Below are positions 11,656 to 22,418 of a stretch of 64,000 nucleotides of DNA, one piece after another (the stretch's first letter is position 1; every line of letters starts with the position of its first letter). The stretch comes from Gymnopus androsaceus JB14 (taxonomy: Eukaryota > Basidiomycota > Agaricomycetes > Agaricales > Omphalotaceae): the NCBI GenBank assembly GCA_009733575.1, contig ML769439.1:219527-283526 (forward strand), in the 5' to 3' direction. Under the pieces are notes generated by a model. It was not told the DNA's origin, searched no databases, and was given only the letters and a program-made list of their open reading frames with translations. Position numbers and translations under genes: made by a program.

Positions 11656-13796
11656 ATGAAACGCAAGAAGCTGCCAGCATGCGACTCCTGTAAAGCTCGC
11701 CGTGTTCTCTGTCATCCCCAATCGAATGGCCCTTGTCCTCGTTGTTCAGAGAAAGGGGTGAAGTGGGTTTTTAGTTAGTAATAAACTCAGAAATTCTTTA
11801 CTAATCTTCTTGTTGTAGCTGTACTACAACTCCTGTTGTTCGTCGAAAACGTAGAACGAAAGCCCAACTTGCGCAGTTCTCAGAGGGCGCGGGTTCTTCA
11901 TCCTCCTCCCCATGCCCACCGCCATGCGCGTCATTATCGATCGAAAATGCAGTTGTTGCTGCTTTTATGCGTAGTGCGCCTTTTACGGGCACGTTGTCCG
12001 AACCCTCACCAGTCCCTCCGAGTCTCGAAATGCCAGCGGCGATGGTAGAAGAGCTGATAGAATGTACGTCGCGGGCTGGCTGCTGCGTGTACCAATTGTG
12101 CTAATAACCTCTCAAATAGCGTTCCGCATTTCGCCAATCCTAAGTCATCCGTTAATATCTCTTTCCAAGATAGAAGCTTTACGTCTTAGCTCGACCAACT
12201 TATCCTCCCTTCAACCTCAAGACCGAGTACTTTTACACTGTTTAATGGCGTATTCCTCCCTTTCGTCTATGAGCCCTTTCGTCATAGGCACAGAGGAAGT
12301 CAGCGATGAGCAGTCTCTAATTTTTTCGGCCGATTCACCTCTCAAAGCACCTATAATACCCGATCTTCGTCAGATTGGTTTCCGGAGGGAGCCTGTGTTT
12401 CTAAAACTATGGGCGGAGGCGCTATGGCTTGCAAACCAGGAGGGTATAGCTACTAATCCGTCAAGCGTAAATGCAGCTTCCTGTTGGGTATTGGGTCATA
12501 TTGCCCAAGTTGTTTTAGGCAGGGGTGCTTCACCGTTCAACTTGGCGTTTGTGTGTCATGTACGTTGCCTTGCGGAGGAGGGAAATCTTGGTAATATTCA
12601 TTCTCTTAGATATCATGGACATATGGTATGTCATCCATCAATACAGTAAATTGAGCTGAATACTGATTTGGCTTAAGATAGGCGATGTGTTCGGTGCACT
12701 AACGAGCGGTAAATCTGTTCAATAGTAAGTGTAAATTCCATTGCCTCCTCGTTGATGTTCAACATCTCTTAGTACGCCCACCGACGAACTGTTAATAGTT
12801 CGTTATACTCCGGAGCCGTTGGAGACGCTTCTGCAGGACGCCACAACTAAATGTTTTACTACAACTGAAGCTTTTCTGTCAATCCATGCTTGTAGGTCAT
12901 TATAAATTTTGCACGCAAAGGTCCACGTTAATTTTTTCCCTCAGTCGCTCATCACTTTACCCGTCTTGCTCGAGAGACTTCTGAAAATCTCACTGGCGGT
13001 AAGGATGCAGAGTACTCCAAGTTTCTACTCGTCTCATAGTATTTTTGGGAATAGTCCTTGCGCGAAGCCAGCCGCTCGACGAAAGCTTCCTCATGAAGCA
13101 CTTTGCATCATTGGATCTCTTCCGTTCTTTCTTACTAGCGGTGCTAGATCAAATCCCCCAAATTTCACGGCAGAGCTGTAATAAACCGTTGGACATATAT
13201 CATCTTCAAGCATGTTCGTATGCATTCGGTGTTGCTTGGGGATCCTTGGTTCTTCCCATCGTCGAGGCGCTTAGAGATCGTTCGTTACAGTTCGCTTTCA
13301 ATGCTACTTATGGGGGCTCCTCAAATGCTTTTGCTAGCTCCCTCGCTGACGACCGGAACTATGAGCGACTGCAGATGCACCTGCGCCATGCTCGAAGACT
13401 AGCATCGACAGTTGCTGTGGAGACTTGCAAAGCTCTCAGGGAGGCGCCTTCAGTAAGGCGGTTAACACACCGCAGTGAGCTAGTAAGATGGGCCAGATTT
13501 CTGATGGACGAGGATAATATCATGGATATAAGCTACGAGCAGCATCTACAAGCACTCGAATGGTAATGTGCTACTTTTATTTCTCCGATTTTGCGGTCTG
13601 TTCATTACTGGTTTCTCCTAGTTTTCGAGATGCTATCCAAGTCGCTGGGTTTTACTGCGCTGATCGAACGGGTATCGTGGAATCTATCAACGAATACCTC
13701 ATCATGAAACAAATCTCGGCGAGGAACGATTATTCAATAGGCTTTGAGGCACTGTCCTCATTCACCGCAGTCTCTTCAATTAATTCGCTTGTGTAG
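11656..13796 (+). CDS. Zn(II)2Cys6 transcription factor, array copy B
   Basis: Intact 591-aa paralogue of copy A. Exons: 11656-11762, 11819-12063, 12120-12625, 12678-12724, 12773-12891, 12945-12998, 13040-13562, 13622-13796; phases all close. The cluster is CDSCKARRVLC ... CPRCSEKGVNC, with all six Cys present. The start differs from A, C and D: the ATG used there reads ACG here (about 11630), so translation probably begins at the next in-frame ATG at 11656, eight to ten codons later and still upstream of the first Cys. Intron 1 has a GTGGGT donor, shared with copy C only. The C-terminus is slightly shorter (SINSLV then stop). The approximately 220-bp spacers A-B and B-C are near copies of each other, which indicates duplication of gene plus promoter as a unit. 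Confidence 0.9.
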
Positions 13797-14006
13797 ATTT
13801 AGAATTCGCTTAGAATCCACGCTCGAATACGTATTGTTTCTCCTAGGTAGGAGGTTTTCTAACCATGAATACCGCCGAATACAACCAGGATTTTTGACTC
13901 TTAGTTTTGATAAGTATCTACAAGATCAAGCGCAGTAAACAAGCGCGCATCGTGTCCAACTCCGATTTATTATAATCCTCAATGCATGATCCTGTAATTT
14001 TCCATT

Positions 14007-16364
14007 ATGTCCACAAAGGCTACATCCATGAAACGCAAAAAGCTGCCAGCGTGCGACTCCTGTAAAGCTCGCCGTGTTCTCTGTCATCCCCAATCGAATG
14101 GCCCTTGTCCTCGTTGTTCAGAGAAAGGGGTGAAGTGGGTCTTTTAGTTAGTAATAAACTCAGAATTTCCTTACTAATCTTCTTGTTGTAGCTGTACTAC
14201 AACTCCTGTTGTTCGTCGAAAACGTAGAACGAAAGTTCAACTTGTGCAGTCCTCAGAGGGCGCAGGTTCCTCATCCACCTCCCCATGCATACCGCCAGAC
14301 GCGTCATCCGTCGAAAATGCAGTTGTTGCTGTTTCTATGCGTAGTACGTCCTTTTCGGGCGCATTGTCCGAACCCTCACCAGTCCCTCCGAGTCTCGAAA
14401 TGCCAGTGGCGATGGTGGAAGAAGCCCAACTTGCGCAGTCCTTAGAGAGCGCAGGTTCTTCCCCATGCACACCGCCAGACGCGTCATCATCCGTCGAAAA
14501 TGCAGTTGTTGCTGCTTTTATGCGTAGTTCGTCTTTTATGGGCACATTTTCCGAACCCTCACCAGTCCCCCCGAGTCTCGAAATTCCAGCGGCGATGGTG
14601 GAAGAGCTGATAGAATGTACGTCGCGGGCTGGCTGCTGCAGGTACCCGTTGTGCTAATAACCTCTCTTAAATAGCGCTCCGCATTTCGCCAATCATAAAT
14701 CATCCGTTAATATCCCTTTCCAAGATAGAAGCTCTACTTCTTAGCTCGACTAACTTATTATCCCTTCAACCTCAAGACCGAGTACTTTTACACTGTTTAA
14801 TGGCATTTTCCTCCCTTTCGTCTATGAGCCCTTTCGTCATAGGCACAGAGGAAATCAGCGATGAGCAGTCTCTAATTTTTTCGGCCGATTCACCTCTCAA
14901 AGCACCTATAATACCCGATCTTCGTCAGATTGGTTTCCGGAGGGAGCCTGTGTTTCTAAAACTATGGGCGGAGGCACTATGGCTTGCAAACCAGGAGGGT
15001 ATAGCTACAAATCCGTCAAGCGTGAATGCAGCTTCCTGCTGGGTATTGGGTCATATCGCCCAAGTTGTTTTGGGCAGGGGCGCTTCACCGTTCAATTTAG
15101 CGTTTGTGTGTCATGTACGTTGCCTTGCGGAGGAGGGAGAGCTTGGTAATATTCATTCTCTTACTTATCATTCACATATGGTGTGTCATCCATCGATGCA
15201 GGAACTAAGACTGGATATTGATTTGGCTTAAGATAGGCGATGTGCTAACTGCGCTAACGACCGGTAGATCCATTCAATAGTAAGTGTGTGTGTAAATTCC
15301 TTTGCCTCTTTATTGATGTTCAGCGTACCTTAGCACTGCCAATGACGAACTTTTAATCGTTCGCTACATCCCGGAGCCATTGGAGACGCTTCTGCGGGTT
15401 GCCACAACTAAATCCTTTACTGCAACTGAAGTGTTTATGTCTGTTCATCCTTGTAAGTCATTCCAAATCTTGCACATGAACTTTCACCTTCATTTTTTCT
15501 TCAGTCGCTCATCACTTGACCCGTCTTGCTCGAGAGACGTCTGACAATCTCACTGGTGGTAAGGATCTAAAGCACTCCAAGCATGACTTCATCTCATAGG
15601 CTTTTTGAGAATAGTCTTTGCGCGAACGCAACCCCTCGACGAAAGCTTCCTCATAAAGCACTTTGCGTCATTGGATCTCTTCCATTCTTTCTTACTAGCG
15701 GTGCTAGATCAAATTCCTCAAATTTTACAGCAGAGCTGTAATAAACTGTTGGAAATATACTATCTTCGAGTATGTTCGTCTGGATTCGGTGTTGTTTGGG
15801 GATCCTTGGTTCTTCCCATCTTCGAGGCGCTTCGAGATCGTTCACTACAGTTTGCTTTCAATGCTACTTTTTGGGACTCATCAAACGGTTCTGTTAGCTC
15901 CCTCGCTGACGACCGGAACTATGAGCGACTGCAGATGCACCTGCGCCATGCTCGAAGACTAGCGTCGACAGCTGCTGTGGAGATTTGCAAAGCTCTCAGG
16001 GAGGCGCCTTCAATCACACGGTTAACACACCGCAGTGAGCTAGTGAGATGGGCCAGATTTCTGATGGACGAGGATAATGTCATGAATATCACCCCTGAAC
16101 AATGTATCCAAGCGCTCGAATGGTAATTGCTACTTCTTCTTTTCTGATTTTACAGTTTGTTCATTACTGGTTTCTCCTAGTTTTCGAGATGTTATCCAAG
16201 TCGCTGGGTTTTGTTGCGCTGATCGAACGGGTATCGTGGAATCTATCAACGAATACCTCGCCATGAGACACGTCTCGACGAGGAATGATTATTCAACAGG
16301 CTTTGAGGCACTGTCATCGTTCACCGCTGTCTCTTCAATCGATTCGCTTGTACCATTGGTTTAG
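14007..16364 (+). CDS. Zn(II)2Cys6 transcription factor, array copy C, with duplicated hinge
   Basis: Intact 661-aa paralogue. Exons: 14007-14134, 14192-14616, 14675-15180, 15233-15279, 15334-15452, 15505-15558, 15600-16122, 16181-16364. It has all six cluster Cys (CDSCKARRVLC ... CPRCSEKGVNC). Exon 2 is 425 nt against 232-245 nt in the other copies because the Ser/Pro-rich hinge has been tandemly duplicated: the block SVENAVVA...SEPSPVPPSLE...AMVEE occurs twice, each about 60 codons, with diverged first halves. This lengthens the linker between DNA-binding and regulatory parts without breaking the frame. Of the four copies, B and C are closest to each other in intron 1 and cluster sequence. 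Confidence 0.9.
14230..14616 (+). repeat. In-frame tandem duplication in the hinge of copy C
   Basis: Two direct copies of an approximately 180-nt segment, roughly 14230-14425 and 14426-14616. Both contain the words for CAGTTGTTGCTG, CCGAACCCTCACCAGTC and GAGTCTCGAAAT. Copies A, B and D have the segment once. Differences between the two units show that the duplication is not brand new. Confidence 0.85.
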
Positions 16365-16539
16365 ATTTAGAATCCGCTTAGAATGCATACTCGAATACGT
16401 ACTGCTTCTCCCCGAATGACAACCAAGATTTTTGGTTTGATAAATATCTGCTTTACACTGTATCGTCTTTGTAAGTAAACAAACGCCCATCATGTCCAAC
16501 CTTCATCACCAAACCGCCCTCAATCCATCCTGTAAATTT

Positions 16540-16645
16540 CCATTATCTCCACAAAGGATACACAATGCAAGAAGCTGCCAGCATGCGACTACTATAAAGC
16601 TTGCCGCGTTCTCTGTCATCCCCAACCACATGGCCCTTGCGCTAC
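16540..16645 (+). pseudogene. Broken fifth Zn2Cys6 N-terminus
   Basis: Sequence closely matching exon 1 of the array genes, preceded by the same upstream spacer text (from about 16440). It has lost the array-type start context (ATCTCCACAAAGG in place of ATGTCCACA), has Cys2 changed to Tyr (CDYYKACRVLC), and is cut off after 'HPQPHGPC'. From there the DNA belongs to the unrelated relic and inverted repeat described below. This shows that the array once had at least five units and was broken here. Confidence 0.8.
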
Positions 16646-17010
16646 AGTAAGGAGTGATATCTGAATCAGCATCGAGAGCGTACGTAGGAGAAATATTGAA
16701 GAGAAGAATAGGCAATCCCGGAGCTTGCAGAGGTGGGAGACATTGTCTCCAGCAGCGAAGAAGTGCCGCCACAACGAGGCAAATTTCAACTGTTTTGTCA
16801 TCGAAGAGGGCACCTATATCTGGCGTTGATAAGCCTTGAAATGGAAATAAGGTTGTAAGGCGCGGTAGGTCAATGCAAAATGTCGCGAAGCACACATACT
16901 TTCGGCTTTCTACTGCAAGCAAGTGAAATAAAAACTGCACCGCGTCCAATGCCGGGGGTGCCACCTATACTGAAGATCTTATGTCCAGGGTTCTCGGTGT
17001 AGTGAGTGAA
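16645..17010 (-). pseudogene. Relic with a P-loop-like motif, overlapping the left inverted-repeat arm
   Basis: Read on the minus strand this contains GGTPGIGRGAVLFSLA, which resembles an NTPase Walker A loop (GxPGxGKS/T) in which the Lys is Arg and the Ser/Thr is Gly, so nucleotide binding by this copy is doubtful. The frame is soon closed by stops and shifts. The same fragment appears on the plus strand in the right arm (19122-19252). The wording resembles P-loops of Crinkler-like and other STAND-type NTPases in basidiomycetes, but that is a guess from one motif. It directly abuts the broken fifth Zn2Cys6 copy. Confidence 0.35.
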
Positions 17011-17109
17011 AGAAGATTTATTGATCTACTACATCCCCGAATCTAGTAGCCAATCATCCGGCGAGAGCTTCAATGTCGACGGCCTGCGCAAAATTGCGCA
17101 AAGTAAACA
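16844..17109 (+). repeat. Left arm of a 265-bp inverted repeat
   Basis: Nearly perfect reverse complement of 19015-19278. The match begins at GAAATAAGGTTGTAAGG and ends at GCGCAAAGTAAACA, with only scattered single-base differences (for example one extra C in a run). The near-identity implies a recent event or gene conversion. Confidence 0.93.
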
Positions 17110-19014
17110 CTATCTAGAAAGCTTAATATCCAAACTATGATAACTTTGCATAAAATTGTACATTATGTACCAAAATAGCATGTATAAGACAAAATGTCAT
17201 AAATTATGCAATTTAATGCATTTGGTGCAAACTCGGAGCATTTCTTATGCAAATTTTTGCATTTGCCAAGTTGCATGAAAAAATCAGTTTCTAATCAGTA
17301 GAACCTCAAGAGGCAAAGATTTCCCAAGCTATATCTCACTTACATATCAAGAGACCCAGCATTGAAATGTTAAACTAAGTTGCTTTAAGTTGGTAAAATT
17401 TGCATAATTATGCATAATTGTGCAAACTTTGAGCAAAAATCCAAGGGTTCAGTCTTGGACTCCTCCAATTCAGGCTGGGCAAGCCCGAGTCAGGTAGGTG
17501 GCCAAGCCTTAAGTCGAGCGACATCCACAAGCAGCGACGACTCCAAAGCATGCATCAAATCAATTGGGGATGTTATGTCATTGCGGCCAGAAGCCGGAGC
17601 CTCCCTAAATTAACGTCACATCACGTTGCCTGCTGTCAAGTTGATTTCTTTGTTGATCGGTCTTTCTTTCCTCACCACCATCTCCTCTTCGCTCTGGCGA
17701 GTCCTCGATCAGTCCTCAATGCTATAACAACGCTTTTTCATTGTCCTTGTTCTTGCATTACATCAAACGTTTGCTGAGTCTAACTGGGAATGACTATTTT
17801 AATAGTGAATAGCTAGTGCTAACGTCGGATGAGATGGCCGAAACTGCTTGACTAGTATGCTCTGGAATATCTAGCCTGTTCTGGCACTAACACTTGTGTT
17901 TTTTGAAAGCTCTATATAGGCTCGACGTCTCCTTTAGTATTACACTCAAGTTGCGATAACAACTATTACCGCAACAAAAGCAATAACCACCAAAAAAAAA
18001 ATAACAACACACAAAAAATCAAGATAATCATACTGAGTGGATAAGAGACATAATATAAATATCACAATAAAATCACATCCTATAATTAGAACAATATAGA
18101 TAATATAGAATGAAATACATACATGTCAGGATCGTATCCTCAACAACAAAACGAAAATGATTACCGAAATGAGGAGCAGGACAAGATAAAACAAAAACAC
18201 AGGCATACTGTCTCAAAAGTGGTCAAAGTACAAGGTAACGGTGGTCTCATATTAAATTTGAAAAAATTAACCAATTTCGCTCATAAATAATCTTAGATCA
18301 AGTGGCCACGATGTACCGATCTACGACTGCAGAATAAATCTTAGAGCATAACAGGAATAGGCGACAAAACGTAACCCGATATACGGAGCCTGAAGTTACC
18401 AATATTGATAAAGTAGCAATCTTAAAGCCAAGCACAAGCGCCGCCAAAAAATAGTAACTTTTTTATACAAGCTAATTTAATAATGCTAAATCACAATCAA
18501 TATGTATAAAATACAAAAATCAGCAAAAGGTATCATATTAGAATTAATGATCAGAAATGGGCTACCGGTTCTCTTACAATATGGTGGAATTCAGAGGGGA
18601 CAAGCTCGTCCAGAAATATCGCAACAATATGGAGCTTTTGCAGAAGATTCAGGAGTCTGTCAAATGTATATACTGATCTTGTACGACTAATGTATTATCT
18701 ACTACTGTTACTGAACCCTGATCTCAGAGCCAATATATATACGTTCCTGCTTCTTTAGTGATCTTTGTGATTAGTATAAGAGCTTTTATGGCATTAGGCA
18801 TTATTCATATCAGTGAATAATGGAGCATAAAATGCATATAAAGTGATATAACTTGTGCAAATATCACAGTTTTTATCAAGGGACTTGTCAAATCGACAAA
18901 TCTTTGAATAATCTGCAATAATTAAGGCATTTTTGCATATTTTTGCACTTTATGCACTTTTTTGACTACCTTTGACATATTTCTAGCATCTTTTGCATAT
19001 AACAGTTTTCCTGA
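17110..19014. mobile_element. AT-rich island between the inverted-repeat arms (possible non-autonomous element)
   Basis: About 1.9 kb with no convincing gene. Both flanks next to the arms (about 17140-17420 and 18840-19000) are full of TTTGCA/TGCAAA words (for example TTATGCAAATTTTTGCATTTG and TTTTTGCATATTTTTGCAC), a subterminal-motif pattern reminiscent of transposase-binding sites. The middle (17940-18720) is very A-rich on the plus strand. No target duplication could be assigned outside the arms, so the element class is open; a fold-back element or an inverted duplication around an insertion are the main options. Confidence 0.5.
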
Positions 19015-19278
19015 TGTTTACTTTGCGCAATTTTGCGCAGGCCGTCGACATTGAAGCTCTCGCCGGATGATTGCTACTAGATTCGGGATGTAGTAGATCA
19101 ATAAATCTTCTTTCACTCACTACACCGAGAACCCTGGACATAAGATCTTCAGTATAGGTGGCACCCCCGGCATTGGACGCGGTGCAGTTTTATTTTCACT
19201 TGCTTGCAGTAGAAAGCCGAAAGTATGTGTGCTTCGCGACATTTTGCATTGACCTACCGCGCCTTACAACCTTATTTC
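19015..19278 (-). repeat. Right arm of the 265-bp inverted repeat
   Basis: Reverse complement of 16844-17109. It starts TGTTTACTTTGCGCAATTTT and ends CGCCTTACAACCTTATTTC, and contains the plus-strand copy of the P-loop-like relic (about 19122-19252, stop at 19250). Outside 19278 the sequence no longer matches the left side. Confidence 0.93.
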
Positions 19279-20117
19279 AACACGAGGTCTGCTTCTACGT
19301 TGACAGCAACATGTTACATGCGAGTTGAAATTATGAGAGAAATCACGGTTGTTGTGCTGCTGGTGCTGGCGATCTTTGCATAGTAGCCATATCACAGCGC
19401 TTGAGCTCTTGCCAGCCTCATGAGCTAGTGCGGTACTAGAATCGTGGTTGAGGTAAGACAGGTTTATATGTTGCATAAGCGGTTGAATTGGATGAAATGA
19501 TTCTCCGCGCGCTATTGGGAGATGAATGCGAGAATAACATAAATCTATTAGATTAGCTCGCTGCTCGAAGTTTCAATGAAATAAAATAACCTGGAGGGCA
19601 TCGAATAGCTAAGTATAACGCAGCTACGCGTAGTATCATGTCCTCAGAGTCATCAACTTGACCTCCTGCGTCACTTCTAGCCCTGCTAATCTCGTCCAAA
19701 ACGGCTGAATCAACGCTGGGTCACCGCTACATAGTACTTCAAAGAGTTTGACTTTGTACGAGTTTTTGGGGCTGTTCCACGCCAAGTCGCGATGAATCTA
19801 TAGACTCCCTCTTCTTGGTCCAGGTTTTAAGGCGGTGTTGATTCAAATTAGAAGAATCAACAGTATTGCTGGTGAGTGGGAGTTAGAAGAAGAGGGCTCA
19901 AAGCCCAACGTATTTGATTTAGAGGAGGAGACAGGAGAGGCGCGACGGATTATAGCGAACAATGATCTTGGAACAAGCGCCAAGTCACAGTGATACTTAT
20001 TAACTTTATCAAGCGCTCACATCGCTTATAAGCGCCCGCCGTCTCTTCCTCGAGCCTTCATCAGCAAACTCAATGACCAGACTTAATCCTCAATCCATGA
20101 TACTGTAAACTTCCACT
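19279..20117. other. Spacer with a short minus-strand coding relic
   Basis: No complete gene. On the minus strand 19802-19642 reads open for 53 codons and looks protein-like (LAWNSPKNSYKVKLFEVL, then LIQPFWTRLAGLEVTQEVK) before a stop; I cannot name the family. The last 100 bp are the promoter-side sequence shared with the other array copies. Confidence 0.35.
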
Positions 20118-22267
20118 ATGTCCACAAATGATACATCATCCATGAAACGCAAAAAGCTGCCAGCGTGCGACCACTGTAAAGATCGCCGTGTTCTCTGTCA
20201 TCCCCAACCAAATGGCCCTTGTCCTCGTTGTTTAGTGAAAGGGGTGAAGTAAGTCTTTTAATTGTTGATAAACTCAGGATTTATTTAATAATCTTCTTGT
20301 AGCTGTACTACAACTCCTGTTGCTCGTCGAAAACGTAGAACGAAAGCTCAACTTGCACAGTCCTCAGAGGGTACAGGTTCTTTATCCTCCTCCCCATACA
20401 CGCCGCCAGACGCGTCATTATATATCGAAAACGCAATTGTTCATTTTACGTGTAATGCGCCCTTTATTGGCACATCCGAACCCGAACCCGTCCCACCGAA
20501 TCTCGAACTGCCAGCGGCGATGGTGGAAGAACTGATAGAATGTGCGTCGCGAGCTGGCTGCTGCGTGTACCCGTTATGCTAATAACTTCCCTTGAATAGC
20601 GTTCCGCATTTCGCCAATCATAAATCATCCGTTAATATCTCTTTCCAAGATAGAAGCTTTACGTCTTAGCTCGACTAACTTATCATCCCTTCAACCTCAA
20701 GACCGAGTACTTTTACACTGTATAATGGCGTATTCCTCCCTTTTGTCTATGAGCCCTTTCATCATAGGCACAGAGGAAGTCAGCGATGAGCAGTCTCTAA
20801 TTTTTTCGGCCGATTCACCTCTCAAAGCACCTATAATACCTGATCTTCGACATATCGGTTTCCGGAGGGAGCCTGTGTTTCTACAACTATGGGCGGAGGC
20901 ACTATGGCTTGCAAACCAGGAGGGCATAGCTACTAATCCGTCAAGCATGAATGCGGCCTCCTGTTGGGTATTAGGCCATATTGCCCAAGTTGTTTTGGGC
21001 AGGGGCGCTTCACCGTTCAATTTAGCGTTTGTGTGTCAAGTACGTTGCCTTGCGGAGGAGGGAAAGCTTGGTAATATTCACTCTCTTAATTATCATGCAC
21101 ATATGGTATGTCATCCATCGATGCACGAATTAAAACTGGATGCTGATTTGGCTTAAGATGGGCGATGTGCTCAATGCGCTAACGACCGGTAAATCCATTC
21201 AATAGTAAGTGTATGTAAATTCCTTTGCCTCTTCATTGATGTTCAGCTTACCTTAGCACTGCCAATGACGAACTTTTAATCGTTCGCTACATCCCGGAGC
21301 CATTGGAGACGCTTCTGCGGGTTGCCACAACTAAATCCTTTACTACAACTGAAGTGTTTATGTCTGTTCATCCTTGTAAGTCATTCCAAATCTTGCACAT
21401 GAACTTTCACCTTCATTCTTTCCTCAGTCGCTCATTACTTGACCCGTTTTGCTCGAGAGACGTCTGACAATCTCACTGGCGGTAAGGATCTAGAGCACTC
21501 CAAGCATGACTTCATCTCATAGGCTTTTTGAGAATAGTCTTTGCGCGAACGCAACCCCTCGACGAAAGCTTCCTCATAAAGCACTTTGCGTCATTGGATC
21601 TCTTCCATTCTTTCTTACTAGCGGTGCAAGAGCAAATTCCCCAAATTTTACAGCAGAGCTGTAATAAACTGTTGGACATATACTATCTTCGGGTATGTTC
21701 GTATGGATTCGGTGTTGTTTGGGGATCCTTGGTTCTTCCCATCTTCGAGGCGCTTCGAGATCGTTCACTACAGTTTGCTTTTAATGCTACTATTAGGGAC
21801 TCATCAAACGGTTTTGCTAGCTCCCTGGCTGATGAACGGAACTATGAGCGACTGCAGATGCACCTGCGCCATGCTCGAAGACTAGCGTCGACAGCTGCTG
21901 TGGAGATTTGCAAAGCTCTCAGAGAGGCGCCTTCAATCACGCGGTTAACCCACCGCAGTGAGCTAGTGAGATGGGCCAGATTTCTGATGGAAGAGGATAA
22001 TGTCATGGATATCACCCCTGAACAATGTATCCAAGCGCTCGAATGGTAATTGCTACTTCCTTCTTTTCTGATTTTACAGTTTGTTCATTACTGGTTTCTC
22101 CTAGCTTTCGAGACGCTATCCAAGTCGCTGGGTTTTACTGCGCTGATCGAACGGGTATCGTGGAATCTATCAACGAATACCTCGCTTCGCATTTCGTGAA
22201 ACACGTATGGACGAGGAATGATTATTCAACAAGCTTTGAGGCAGTGATTTCTTCCTTGACTTGGTGA
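20118..22267 (+). CDS. Zn(II)2Cys6 transcription factor, array copy D
   Basis: Intact 593-aa paralogue. Exons: 20118-20248, 20303-20541, 20600-21105, 21158-21204, 21257-21375, 21428-21481, 21523-22045, 22105-22267, in the same phases as A-C. The cluster is CDHCKDRRVLC ... CPRCLVKGVNC, with all six Cys present. The hinge is single-copy and diverged (ENAIVHFTCNAPF). The final exon departs from the other copies: after NDYSTSFEAV it reads ISSLTW and stops, so the SSINSLV tail is replaced. Separated from copy C by the broken fifth unit and the inverted-repeat island. Its middle domain is very close to that of B and C, suggesting recent duplication or conversion. Confidence 0.9.
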
Positions 22268-22418
22268 CCACTGGTCACTGATTCTCCGGCCTCCGTCTAT
22301 TCCTCCTATCTAGTCAAGTCATCAAATACACAAATACATATTATGTATACACTTAATATCTTAATATCTTCTTAGCTAGGTTCTCAAGCCGAATAGTACA
22401 TTGATATGACTAAAATAT

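Noticed and set aside
16506..16964. 152-codon minus-strand ORF
   Set aside because: It runs through the broken Zn2Cys6 unit and the inverted arm; its open frame is chance antisense, and the P-loop text lies in another frame.
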